The notes below the pieces were generated by a model. The model was not told where the DNA came from and searched no databases. It was given only the letters and a program-made list of their open reading frames with translations. Position numbers and translations under genes: made by a program. From Candidatus Krumholzibacteriia bacterium (GTDB lineage Bacteria > Krumholzibacteriota > Krumholzibacteriia > LZORAL124-64-63), in contig JAUVII010000015.1 of NCBI GenBank assembly GCA_030592845.1, positions 1 to 32,640 on the forward strand: a stretch of 32,640 bases of DNA, read 5' to 3'. Positions 17,743-27,345 of the stretch are shown piece after piece (positions within the stretch are counted from its first letter, which is position 1; the number at the start of each line of letters is the position of its first letter).

Positions 17743-17961
17743 TTGCTTGGTGTTAAGGAATTTGTTATCAATCCGTTGTATTTCAGGAGTGCCCCCGGGG
17801 CCACTTTTTCGCAATGATATTTTATATCCATGCGTATGTCTCCATCCCGATTTTTCCGGGCTGGTGAATAGAGCCCCCGTCGATTTCAAATCGGACTCGA
17901 GATTGTTGGACTTGGGCCCTGAATAACCATTATTATTACCATTCACTTAAGGAGAAGTACA

Positions 17962-18999
17962 ATGTCCTTGGTTTTGCGTCTAATTGTCATCTGCCTAATC
18001 CTGATCAGCGCCTCACCTGTTGCTGCGGCTGGTTTTTCCCAGGTCGGCACGTACTCCTTCGCGTGGGAAGGCGTATTCACTTCGGGGCGGCTTTCGACCC
18101 TTGGGGGCAGCGACCTCGCCGACAGAAGTCCCGCCACCCTGCTGGTCAACCCCTCACCTCTGAGCACGGGATCCGGTGTCGGGTTGAGCTATGATCACGC
18201 AGACTATATTTATTCAACAATCGTTTCAGATATCCAATTCCATACCTACGCCGGCACCGCCGGGTGGAACAACTTGCGCCTGAACTTCGCGAGGCAGGAT
18301 TACGTTCTCGAATCGGAATACATACGCACGGCGTACAATCCCGAAGGAACCGGGGAAACGTTTGATATCCGCGACCGGATGACCGTCATCGGGGTGAGCT
18401 ACGATCTGGGGACCGCCCTGTTCGGGAAACCTTCCTTCCGTTGGACAGTCGGAGCCGCCTGGCGCGGTTATTCGAGAATTTTTGCGGATTTGGATGCGGA
18501 TGCCAACTCCTGGGACCTGGGCACCACCTTAAGTTGGCGCGCGGAGTACAAGGGTGGCTGGACAGGCCTGACCGGAGCCGTCTCCTGGCAGAACTTTACC
18601 GACGCGACCTTCACCGTTGATGAACACCAGGCTTTATTGCCCCGCCCCTTGCGAACGGGTCTGACCATGGAAACAGCCTTCGGTCGGGCAGGTCACTCTG
18701 GTGATCTCTTCAAGTTCCTGATGGCCTTTACACGGACCTCCCGATTGGGCGACACCTACCGACCTGATGCAGATCATGTCGGCCTGGAGGCCCTTTTTCT
18801 CGATGCCCTGGCACTGCGATATGGCCACAGCACACAGGTCACCGGCGGTATTGGAAGTTGGGGTATCGGGGTCATCCTGGACGGACGGCTTCTGGGGCCC
18901 GTAACAGTGGAGTTGGACTGGGGAGAGATGAGTTTCGATAATCCAACGTTTACCGGGGACAAGACCATTTGGGGCGCGCGGGCGCGGTACAGCTTCTGA
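17962..18999 (+). CDS. Hypothetical outer-membrane beta-barrel-like protein
   Basis: RBS AAGGAG; signal peptide MSLVLRLIVICLILISASPVAAA; alternating strand pattern ending in aromatic F (ARARYSF). Confidence 0.75.
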   Translation: MSLVLRLIVICLILISASPVAAAGFSQVGTYSFAWEGVFTSGRLSTLGGSDLADRSPATLLVNPSPLSTGSGVGLSYDHADYIYSTIVSDIQFHTYAGTAGWNNLRLNFARQDYVLESEYIRTAYNPEGTGETFDIRDRMTVIGVSYDLGTALFGKPSFRWTVGAAWRGYSRIFADLDADANSWDLGTTLSWRAEYKGGWTGLTGAVSWQNFTDATFTVDEHQALLPRPLRTGLTMETAFGRAGHSGDLFKFLMAFTRTSRLGDTYRPDADHVGLEALFLDALALRYGHSTQVTGGIGSWGIGVILDGRLLGPVTVELDWGEMSFDNPTFTGDKTIWGARARYSF

Positions 19000-19017
19000 T
19001 TCAAAAACAGGCCCCGG

Positions 19018-21168
19018 CTACTCCACCGCAATCGGATACCCCGCCGCCTCCCAAGCCAGCATTCCACCCTTCAAATTGAAGGTCTCAGTATACCCAAGAT
19101 CCTGCATGATGTGCACGGCCAGGGATCCGCGCCGACCGATCCGGCTGACGAAGATCACCGGACTTTCCTTGGGCAACCCGGTGCCCTCGGCCGACAGGCG
19201 CCGCAACGGCAAGGAAAAGGAACGATGGATGTGCCAGTTGCGGTACTCCGCCGGTTCGCCCACGTCGATCACGATCACGCCGCCGGCCTCATCGTCCATC
19301 ATTTTTTTCACCTGGCTGGGCGCCAGTTCTTCGATGACGTGGGGCATGATTTCAGCCACGCCCGGCAACTGCGGCTGATCCGTATACTTGGGCAGGGCCT
19401 GGCACTCGCCGAACACCCGCTCCTTGCACGAATAGATACAGAAGCCGGGATGCAGCACCTTGTGGAAGAGGTGGCTGATCGCGTTGTCGATATCCAGGAT
19501 GTTCTCCGCCCCGATCATCCGGTCGAAACCGTACAGGCCGACCATGTGGCGCACCGCCGGCCGGACGCCCTCAAGGAAAACATCCCCCCCGCGCTTGCGG
19601 TAGCGTTTGACCACGCTCTCGAGCATGTGGATGCCGCTGACATCGCAGTGGTCGACCATGTGCATCCGCAGCAGCAGGTATTGTTGGCTGGGGTTCGCGT
19701 CCTGGTTGGCGCGCAGTGCCTCTTCCACATGATGGACCGCGCCGAAGTAGAGCGAGCCTTCGATCTCGATCACTCCGAGCTGGGGACAAACCGTTTCGTC
19801 CCGGGCGCGGATGAAATGACGGAAGTTTTCGTCGGGCACCACCGAGTGAACGCCGGGCGTCGAACTCTTGATCAGGTAACGCGCGAAGGAAACCAGCATA
19901 CCCGCCAGCACCGCGAATTCCAGGGGCAGGAAAATCGTGGTCCCAAAAGTGGCGATCAGGATGGAGGAATCGCCCTTGCTGGAGCGAAGGATGCGCCGCA
20001 TCTCCCCGCGGTCGATCATACCCCATGCCGTCATCAGCAACACGCCCGCCAGGGCCGGACGAGGCAGATAGGCGGTCAACGGAGCCAGCAGCAGCACTGC
20101 CAACATCAACCAGATACCTGAAAACACGCTCGCCAGCTGAGTGCGGCCGCCGGAATTGTAGTTCACGGTGGTGCGGGTGAACGATCCCGAAACGGCGTAA
20201 CCGGACAGGAAACCCGTCGCGATGCTTGCCAAGCCCTGGCCCACGAACTCCTGGTTGCTGTCCAACCGCTGGCCGCTCTGGGCGGCGATGCTGCGCGCGA
20301 TGGCCACGGCCTCCACCAGTCCGATGGCCGTCACCGCCACCGCGCCGGGGGTCAGTTTCCAGATCAGGTCGAAATCCAGGATCGGCAAATCGGTCAGTGG
20401 CGGCAGTGAGCGAGGGATCGCGCCGAGCACCTGCACGCCTTGCTCGTCCAAACGGAAAATGGCGGTCGCCGCGGCCGTCGCAACCATGGCCACCAGTGCC
20501 GCCGGCAGGGTGGGATTGATCCGCCGGCACAGAATGATCAATACGATCGCCCCGACCCCCAGGCCCAGGCTCATCAGGTGGGTCTGGTCCCCGTGGATCA
20601 ACAGGTCCTTTACGGTTTCACCGAGTCTGGGATTGCTGGGAATGTCCAACCGCAAAAGATGCCGCAGCTGATTGAAGCTGATGAGAATGCCCGCGCCCGC
20701 CGTGAAACCCAGGACGACGCTGTCGGCCACGAAGTTCACCAGCACACCCCAGCGCAGCAGGCCCATCACCATTTTCAGGACGCCGACGATGATCGACATA
20801 TAGCCCGCGGCCACCAGGAATTCAGGACTGCCCGGAGTGGCCACCGACAACAGGGAAGCCAGCACCAGAAGGCTGGTGGCGTTGGTGGGACCGGTGTGGA
20901 GATGCCGGGAACAACCCCATAGCGCACCCACGACCGCCGCCACGATAGCCGCGTAAAGTCCCATCTGGGGGGGCAGCTCCGCGATCATGGCGTAAGCGAT
21001 GGCCTGGGGCAGCAGCACCACGGCCACGGTAAGGCCCGCTATGATATCGGGCCGCAGATTCTCGCCTGAATACCCTCGGATTACTTTTGAAGGGTACAGG
21101 AAAAAGACCGATTCCTCGGTTGCCCAGCGGCGCAGATCCTTCAGCCGTGATGTCTTGCTTTTGCTCAC
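19018..21168 (-). CDS. SulP-family anion transporter with STAS domain and C-terminal rhodanese-like domain
   Basis: LRPDIIAGLTVAVVLLPQAIAYAMIAELPPQMGLYAAIVAA; STAS VIEIEGSLYFGAVHHVEEAL...DVSGIHMLESVVKRYRKRGG; rhodanese VIVIDVGEPAEYRNWHIHRSFSLPLRRL...NLKGGMLAWEAAGYPI. Confidence 0.9.
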   Translation of the reverse strand: MSKSKTSRLKDLRRWATEESVFFLYPSKVIRGYSGENLRPDIIAGLTVAVVLLPQAIAYAMIAELPPQMGLYAAIVAAVVGALWGCSRHLHTGPTNATSLLVLASLLSVATPGSPEFLVAAGYMSIIVGVLKMVMGLLRWGVLVNFVADSVVLGFTAGAGILISFNQLRHLLRLDIPSNPRLGETVKDLLIHGDQTHLMSLGLGVGAIVLIILCRRINPTLPAALVAMVATAAATAIFRLDEQGVQVLGAIPRSLPPLTDLPILDFDLIWKLTPGAVAVTAIGLVEAVAIARSIAAQSGQRLDSNQEFVGQGLASIATGFLSGYAVSGSFTRTTVNYNSGGRTQLASVFSGIWLMLAVLLLAPLTAYLPRPALAGVLLMTAWGMIDRGEMRRILRSSKGDSSILIATFGTTIFLPLEFAVLAGMLVSFARYLIKSSTPGVHSVVPDENFRHFIRARDETVCPQLGVIEIEGSLYFGAVHHVEEALRANQDANPSQQYLLLRMHMVDHCDVSGIHMLESVVKRYRKRGGDVFLEGVRPAVRHMVGLYGFDRMIGAENILDIDNAISHLFHKVLHPGFCIYSCKERVFGECQALPKYTDQPQLPGVAEIMPHVIEELAPSQVKKMMDDEAGGVIVIDVGEPAEYRNWHIHRSFSLPLRRLSAEGTGLPKESPVIFVSRIGRRGSLAVHIMQDLGYTETFNLKGGMLAWEAAGYPIAVE

Positions 21169-22160
21169 TTGGCCCGGTGTTCCGTTTGGATGATTCTCCG
21201 GGTGCCCGTTTCGTACCGGAGCACCATGGATTCAGTGTCAACCTTGTCGCCGTGATACCTGACGCCGTGCAGAACGAGGCCATCGGTAATGCCGGTGGCG
21301 GAAAAATAAACTTCGTCACCCTGGACCATGTCGTTGCAGCGTAGAATGCGCTCCAGATCCACGCCGCCATCCAGGCAGGCCTGCCGTTCGTTCTGCGATT
21401 GGGGAGCGACCCGCCCCAGCATGGACCCGCCCAGCGCCTTGACCGCGCAGGCGGCCATCAGCCCCTCGGCCGCGCCGCCGATGCCCATCATGATGTCGAC
21501 AGGCGCGTTGACGTCGGCGGCCAAAAGGGCTCCGGCAATGTCGCCTCCGCTGCGCAGATATACCCGCGCGCCGGCCTGGCGGATATCATGAATCAGCTGC
21601 TTGTGCCGCGGGCGGTCCACCATGAAAACAACCACATCGTTGACATCCTTGCCCTTGGCCCGGGCCACCGTGGCCAGGGTCCAGCCCGGCGGGGCGTCCA
21701 GGGCTTCGGGTCCGATGGACTCGGCCACCTCCCGGTCGACGACCAGTTTGTCCATGTAGACGGCGGGACCAGGCCTCCACAGAGCGCCCGGCGGCGCGAA
21801 CGCGGCCACAGCCAGGGCGCCTGATTTCCCGTCGGCCACCAGGCCGGCGCCATCGATGGCGTTCACTTCGACATCAAGCTCGGGGCCCTTGCCCGTGCCC
21901 ACGTTGCTCTGGCTGTCCAGCGGCGAGTGTCCCCCGATGCGGCCTTCTTCCCCGCAGATGATCTGCCCTTTCATGGGCAGAAGGTCCAGGGCGGCCGCCA
22001 TGGCGTCCTGCGCCGCGTGGTCGGCCCCGTGGCGGTCGGCCAGACCCATGAAACGGCCGGCGGCAAGAGCCGCCGCTTCGGTGGCGCGGACCAGGTCCAG
22101 TCCCGGGTGCGGTGGAAGAACGCTTTTGCCGGATTTATTGCTTGAGGGATAATCGATCAT
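21165..22160 (-). CDS. glpX: Class II fructose-1,6-bisphosphatase-like protein (GlpX family)
   Basis: DLVRATEAAALAAGRFMG, VGTGKG, VYMDKLVV, GIGGAAEGLMAACAVKALGG, VYFSATGITDGLVLHGV. 4-nt overlap with the SulP gene. Confidence 0.85.
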   Translation of the reverse strand: MIDYPSSNKSGKSVLPPHPGLDLVRATEAAALAAGRFMGLADRHGADHAAQDAMAAALDLLPMKGQIICGEEGRIGGHSPLDSQSNVGTGKGPELDVEVNAIDGAGLVADGKSGALAVAAFAPPGALWRPGPAVYMDKLVVDREVAESIGPEALDAPPGWTLATVARAKGKDVNDVVVFMVDRPRHKQLIHDIRQAGARVYLRSGGDIAGALLAADVNAPVDIMMGIGGAAEGLMAACAVKALGGSMLGRVAPQSQNERQACLDGGVDLERILRCNDMVQGDEVYFSATGITDGLVLHGVRYHGDKVDTESMVLRYETGTRRIIQTEHRAK

Positions 22161-22369
22161 GACGGGCCCCTTTTCGGGTGAGGTTCATATGGGTCCATCA
22201 TACGGGCGACGGGAAGGAGCGTCAGCAAAAACCGGAGAGTTGCCCGGAATTAGAGGTGAATCCGGGTTCAGCGCCGCAGAATTGACCAAACGCCTATTAA
22301 TATGATAGGATTACTCGTCTATTATTGGATCGTATCGAATATTGATTCCCTGAACCCGGAGCTGGTCCC

Positions 22370-25168
22370 ATGCGATATCCCCTGGTCATTCTGATGATTC
22401 TCGCCCTCCCGGTATTTGCGTCGCCTCCGGCCGACAAAGCAGTTTATACCATGATCGGTGGCGATGACATCCTGGTCGATTCCCATGCCGACCTGCTCAG
22501 CACCAAGGTTGTTATCGGCGAGGATGGCACCGTTTTTGTCCTTGGCCGCTATTACAACGCATCGAGCATCAAGGAATTCGTCAAGATTTTCAAGTCAACC
22601 GATGGGGGCTCCACCTTTATCATGTGGAGCCAGTTGGGTGACGCGGTCGTCGGGGACGCAAAAGACGCTGACCTGGAAATTACCGGCGGGACCACACCGC
22701 GGTTGTTTCTCACCTTCCGGACTAATATCGGTTCCACCAAGACCGTTGTGGCTTTTGCGGATCCGGCTTTAACCATAGCATCCTGGACCTATGTTGACGC
22801 TTACCTGGGTAGCAGTCGCAACGCTGAATTGGCCACTGATTTTGGTTCTTTTGATGACTACTATCTCTACCTGGTGGCCAGCGTGGATGATGCTGACGGT
22901 GCCGACATCGTATTTTCCCGCTCGACGGACAAGGGCCTGACCTGGGGGCCGGCCTATACCATTATGGAGTCCACCGCCGGCCTCGGATACAAATTCGACG
23001 GCCCCGAAATCAGTTACGGCTACGGGGAAATCGTCCATGTGACGGCCTCTTACCTGGGAGTCGGCGGAGTATCCATCGAGGGAACGGTCCACTATGTTCG
23101 CGCGATCAACTCGGCAAATTCTCCCGCGGATTGGGCAACTCCCGTGCCCCTTGACTCGGACTCCGATGGGACCGACCGGGGCCGTGTTCAAATTGCGGCC
23201 TCCATCTCCAGCGGCAGCGTAGCAGTGTTGTATTCGTCGGTCGGCGGGCCCGATCCGACCTTGAAGGTGTCTCTGGATGGTGGCCTGGATTGGTCCACGC
23301 CGGAGTTTCCCTTGCCGTTTTGGAATGCCAATGCCATTGCGTACGAACCGATCCATCATGAATTCCACATCATGGGAAGCGGCTACAGCACGGTAACCGA
23401 TGGGTACGAAGCGCTCCACGCCAAAGCTGGTGCAGACACTCCGCTGGTCTGGAGCACGCTTCAGCAGTTCACGGATCAGGGGGAACACATCCGGTTCCCC
23501 TTTCTGGCCTTCGATCCCACCCGAAGTGGGCGCGTGGCCTGCGGTGCACTGGAACTGACTGCTCCTCGCGATATCTTCTTTGACGCCCAATGGCGCGGCG
23601 ATCCCGGCTATCCCAATTTTGAGCCCGGGTTTCCCCTGGCCCTGGCCGCCACACCTGATTCCCCGCCCGCGTTGGTGGACCTCGACGGGGATGGTTACCT
23701 GGAAATCATCTTCGGGGACGCGGCCGACAACGTTCAGGTCCTGGATCACACCGGAAACTCCAAGCCGGGTTGGCCGGTGGTCGTGCCGGGCCTGAGCTCC
23801 GGTGATGGCGCCATTGCGATCGGCGATCTTGGTTCCGGCGAGTTGACCATCGTGGCCGGCGCTGAAGGCGGCCAGGTGTTCGCGCTGAACGCCGCCGGCC
23901 AGGTCAGGCCGGGCTGGCCCTATTCCATGGGCGGTGCGAACCCAACTTTCGTTTCCATCGGCGCCCTGGGCGGACCCTACCGGCGAACCATTGTTGCCTG
24001 CTCTGGCCCAAACATCCACTTCATCAACTATCGGGGGGTGTCGCCCCTGGGGACCCCGGGGTGGAGCACCATCGACCGCAACATCCTGTACCCCGCCGCC
24101 ATTGGTGATATCGACGGGGACGGTGTCAGCGAAGTCGTGATCGTCGCCGAAGATATCGTAGGCGGTTTCGAGATTTACGGGACGGAACTGGATTTTTCGG
24201 CCTCTCTCCCGGCACACGCATCGGGAGCTCCTAGCCTGGGTGACCTCGACGGGGACGGGGCGGTCGAAATTCTGATTCCCACCATCTCGGGGCAGTTGTA
24301 CGGATTCGACGGCACCGGAGCCAGCCTCGGCGCCGGCTGGCCGTTCTCTCCGGGTGCGGGTCTTGCCATGAACTCCCCCGCCATTGCCCGCATTTCCGGC
24401 GCGGCGGAACCGCAGATCGTGGCCTCGTCCCAGGACTGGGTCGTCCACCAGATCGACCGGTTCGGCGCCGAACAAAGCGGGTTCCCTGTCAACACGGAAC
24501 CATTTATTGGAACACGTGGAAATCCGATCGTCGGAGCCGTGGACGGTGGCACAACCGATATCGTGACCATGACGCGAGCCGGAAAGCTGTGGTCCTGGAA
24601 CAACACCGGCGCCGTGACCGGCGGTTGGCCCAGGGATATGGCAGCCATCGACATGCCGGATCTGACCCCGGCCATGGGCGACATCGACCTCGATGGCCGC
24701 AACGAGATCGTATTTCTGGGTGAAGACGAACTGATCGTGGTCGATGTGATTACGGCTCCGGCCGCCCCCGAATTCACCTGGCCGATGTCCGGCCACGACC
24801 CCCAGAGAACCGGGTGTTCCGATTGTCCCGAAGACCTGGTCACACCTGTACAACCGGATGAATCCGGATTGCCGACCCAGGTGGCTTTCGCGGGAGCGAG
24901 CCCCAACCCCGTTTCCGGCTCATCCACCCAATTCCGGTTCGAAGTACCCGTGCGGGCCTCGGTCCGGCTAGAGGTCTATGATCTGCGGGGGCATCGAGTC
25001 CGGTTGCTGATGCGGTCCGAAGTACCCGCCGGAATGCACATCGCCCCCTGGGATGGCCGTGACGGCCAGGGCCGCCAGGTGTCCAGCGGCCAGTATCTGG
25101 CGCGCCTCCAAATTCGTGGACCCGGGCTTCGCCAGGATGTGACGCGATCGGTGACAGTGTTGCGGTAA
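22370..25168 (+). CDS. Secreted protein with Asp-box (sialidase/BNR-like) N-region, FG-GAP/VCBS-like DxDGDG repeats and FlgD-like C-terminal domain
   Basis: STDGGSTF, STDKGLTWGPA, SLDGGLDWS; DLDGDGYLEIIFGD, DIDGDGVSEVVIV, DLDGDGAVEILIP, DIDLDGRNEIVFLG; C-terminus RLEVYDLRGHRVRLLMRSEVPAGMHIAPWDGRDGQGRQVSSGQYLARLQ. Confidence 0.85.
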   Translation: MRYPLVILMILALPVFASPPADKAVYTMIGGDDILVDSHADLLSTKVVIGEDGTVFVLGRYYNASSIKEFVKIFKSTDGGSTFIMWSQLGDAVVGDAKDADLEITGGTTPRLFLTFRTNIGSTKTVVAFADPALTIASWTYVDAYLGSSRNAELATDFGSFDDYYLYLVASVDDADGADIVFSRSTDKGLTWGPAYTIMESTAGLGYKFDGPEISYGYGEIVHVTASYLGVGGVSIEGTVHYVRAINSANSPADWATPVPLDSDSDGTDRGRVQIAASISSGSVAVLYSSVGGPDPTLKVSLDGGLDWSTPEFPLPFWNANAIAYEPIHHEFHIMGSGYSTVTDGYEALHAKAGADTPLVWSTLQQFTDQGEHIRFPFLAFDPTRSGRVACGALELTAPRDIFFDAQWRGDPGYPNFEPGFPLALAATPDSPPALVDLDGDGYLEIIFGDAADNVQVLDHTGNSKPGWPVVVPGLSSGDGAIAIGDLGSGELTIVAGAEGGQVFALNAAGQVRPGWPYSMGGANPTFVSIGALGGPYRRTIVACSGPNIHFINYRGVSPLGTPGWSTIDRNILYPAAIGDIDGDGVSEVVIVAEDIVGGFEIYGTELDFSASLPAHASGAPSLGDLDGDGAVEILIPTISGQLYGFDGTGASLGAGWPFSPGAGLAMNSPAIARISGAAEPQIVASSQDWVVHQIDRFGAEQSGFPVNTEPFIGTRGNPIVGAVDGGTTDIVTMTRAGKLWSWNNTGAVTGGWPRDMAAIDMPDLTPAMGDIDLDGRNEIVFLGEDELIVVDVITAPAAPEFTWPMSGHDPQRTGCSDCPEDLVTPVQPDESGLPTQVAFAGASPNPVSGSSTQFRFEVPVRASVRLEVYDLRGHRVRLLMRSEVPAGMHIAPWDGRDGQGRQVSSGQYLARLQIRGPGLRQDVTRSVTVLR

Positions 25169-25297
25169 CCCGCCCCTTTCCACATTACTCCTACACCCGG
25201 AGTGTTGTGGGCCGAATACGATTTATGTCTGGTATCGCTGGCCTGGCCGTTCCCGATGGGTATTCCCCCGGGATAAGCCTCTTCCGGAGAGAGCCCC

Positions 25298-25780
25298 ATG
25301 AATCGTACCTTGCAGATCGAAAAAGGTCTGTCGACCGAGGCGGTGGCCCTGATGGCCGACCGGCAGGAAATCCGCGGTCGCTTCGTTCTCGCCGATCACG
25401 CCCAGTACCACTTCGGGCCGGAGAATCTGCTCGACGTCCTCAACAACTCCGGGAAACAGTTCGTCCCCTTTGCCCAGGACAACGAAGCGGCCGTTGTTTT
25501 GATCCAGAAGTCCCAGATCGCCGGCCTGCAACCGGGCCGCGCCGATTGCGGCGATTGGCCACAAACGCAGAACGACGACCCGCAATGCTGGCAGCCAGCA
25601 AAAATCAACTTCGCCGGATTCTCGCTGGAGGGCCGCGCCCACACCGGCGACCTGCAACCGAACCGGCGCCGGCTCGCCGATCTTGTTAATCACGGCAATA
25701 CCTTTTTCGTATTCGATACCGACGAGGGTCCCTGGATCATCAACAAGAACCTCCTGAACCTCCTTGTGCCCCTGGCCTAG
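25298..25780 (+). CDS. Hypothetical protein upstream of pilT
   Basis: ORF preceded by GGAGAG and 12 nt upstream of the pilT-like ORF. Segment RRRLADLVNHGNTFFVFDTDEGPWIINK; family uncertain. Confidence 0.68.
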   Translation: MNRTLQIEKGLSTEAVALMADRQEIRGRFVLADHAQYHFGPENLLDVLNNSGKQFVPFAQDNEAAVVLIQKSQIAGLQPGRADCGDWPQTQNDDPQCWQPAKINFAGFSLEGRAHTGDLQPNRRRLADLVNHGNTFFVFDTDEGPWIINKNLLNLLVPLA

Positions 25781-25792
25781 AAAGATATTACG

Positions 25793-27250
25793 ATGGATTA
25801 TGTCAAACGGTGTATTGATGCCATGCTTGAAAATGGCGGTGACGGGCTCCTGCTCATGGACGGGAAACAACCGGTCATGCGGGTGGGCGGCAAGGCCCGA
25901 GTGATCTCGTCGACTCCGGCCACCGGAGCCCAACTGATGAATTTTCTCACGGGCGAACTGGCCCAACCGGCCGGCTCCGTGGGTTCCGAAACTCCGGAAA
26001 CGTTTCCCTATCGCGGCGCGGCATCGCCGGTCACCGTCAGGAAGGTCGTCACCGACGGCGTGCTCTCACTGCAGATCAGCCCCGCGGCGACAAGTGCGCC
26101 AAGCGCCCCCGTGCCGGCATCGGCACCGGCACCCCAGGCGGCGTCCCCTGTAGCACAGGCGGCTCCGTCCAGGCCCGGCCGTCTCGTTGAACTTCTCACC
26201 GCGATGATCACCGAGGGCGCAAGCGATCTTCACCTCAGTTCGGGCGCGCCGCCCTACCTGCGCAAGGACGGCGAGATGGTGGCCCTGCCGGTGGCGCCCT
26301 TTAACGACAAAGAGCTGCACACCGTGCTGATGGAGATCATCCCCGAGCGCAATCGCGCCGAATACGCCCAGGAATTCGACACGGATTTTGCCTACGAGAT
26401 CCCCCACCTGGCGCGCTTCCGCTGCAACTACTTCCGCGACCGCAAAGGCTGCGGCGCGGTTTTCCGGCAGATCCCGGTGGACATTCTGACGGCCGAACAA
26501 TTGGGCCTTCCCTCAAACTTGCTGCGGCTCTGCAACCTTACCAAGGGGCTGGTCCTGGTCACGGGGCCCACGGGGTCCGGCAAATCGACCACGCTGGCCG
26601 CCCTGGTCGACCACATCAACAAGACCCGCAGCGATCACATCATCACCATCGAAGATCCCATCGAGTTCGTGCACCACAACCAGAAGTGCCTGGTCAACCA
26701 GCGCGAAGTGAATGTGCATACCAGGGGGTTCAAGCAGGCGCTGCGGGCCGCGTTGCGCGAGGATCCCGATATCGTGCTCGTGGGTGAGTTGCGGGATCTC
26801 GAGACCATCAGCATCGCCATCGAAACGGCCGAGACCGGACACCTGGTCTTCGGGACGCTGCACACCACGACCGCCGTCTCCACCATTGACCGCATCATCG
26901 ACCAGTTCCCGCCGGACCAGCAAAGCCAGATCCGGGTGATGCTCTCCGAGTCGCTGCGCGGCGTCATCTCGCAGACCCTGTGCAAGAAAATCGGCGGCGG
27001 ACGCGTGGCGGCCCTCGAGGTGCTCCTCTACACGCGCGGGATCAGCAACCTGATCCGTGAGGGGAAGACCTTTCAGATCCCGTCGGCGATCCAGACGGGC
27101 AAAAAGGAAGGCATGATAATGCTGAACGACTCGCTCGTCGGCCTGGTCAACCAGAACCTCATCACGGCCGACGAGGCCTACGTGAATTCAGTGGACAAGG
27201 AAGGCATCCAGCCGTTGTTGGCTGACCGGGGTCTTACGGTCGGGGTTTGA
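25793..27250 (+). CDS. pilT: PilT-like twitching motility ATPase with extra N-terminal domain
   Basis: GASDLHLSSGAPPYLRKDGEM, Walker A GPTGSGKSTTLAALVDHIN, ALREDPDIVLVGELRD, TGHLVFGTLHTTTAVSTIDRIID, ISNLIREGKTFQIPSAIQTGKKEGM. Confidence 0.92.
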   Translation: MDYVKRCIDAMLENGGDGLLLMDGKQPVMRVGGKARVISSTPATGAQLMNFLTGELAQPAGSVGSETPETFPYRGAASPVTVRKVVTDGVLSLQISPAATSAPSAPVPASAPAPQAASPVAQAAPSRPGRLVELLTAMITEGASDLHLSSGAPPYLRKDGEMVALPVAPFNDKELHTVLMEIIPERNRAEYAQEFDTDFAYEIPHLARFRCNYFRDRKGCGAVFRQIPVDILTAEQLGLPSNLLRLCNLTKGLVLVTGPTGSGKSTTLAALVDHINKTRSDHIITIEDPIEFVHHNQKCLVNQREVNVHTRGFKQALRAALREDPDIVLVGELRDLETISIAIETAETGHLVFGTLHTTTAVSTIDRIIDQFPPDQQSQIRVMLSESLRGVISQTLCKKIGGGRVAALEVLLYTRGISNLIREGKTFQIPSAIQTGKKEGMIMLNDSLVGLVNQNLITADEAYVNSVDKEGIQPLLADRGLTVGV

Positions 27251-27282
27251 TCTGGTTGACAATGGATGCCGTTGATTGATCA

Positions 27283-27312
27283 GGCCCGCTCCTCCAATTG
27301 GAGAAACGGGCC
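27283..27312. repeat. Compound inverted repeat between convergent pilT and caspase-like genes
   Basis: GGCCCG...CTCCAATTGGAG...CGGGCC; no T-tract, so only a possible terminator. Confidence 0.45.
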
Positions 27313-27345
27313 CCATCGAGAAATAGCAGGTTCGAAAAACAGCCG

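Noticed and set aside
17743-17946. N-terminal extension of the EamA transporter to 17946
   Set aside because: The extension is non-hydrophobic, contains the palindrome and AT-rich promoter-like DNA, and the transporter helix begins after MGQGSRK.
19111-20121. 336-aa + strand ORF
   Set aside because: Antisense to the SulP-rhodanese gene.
22769-24853. 694-aa minus strand ORF
   Set aside because: Antisense shadow of the FG-GAP exoprotein; composition typical of GC-driven spurious ORFs.
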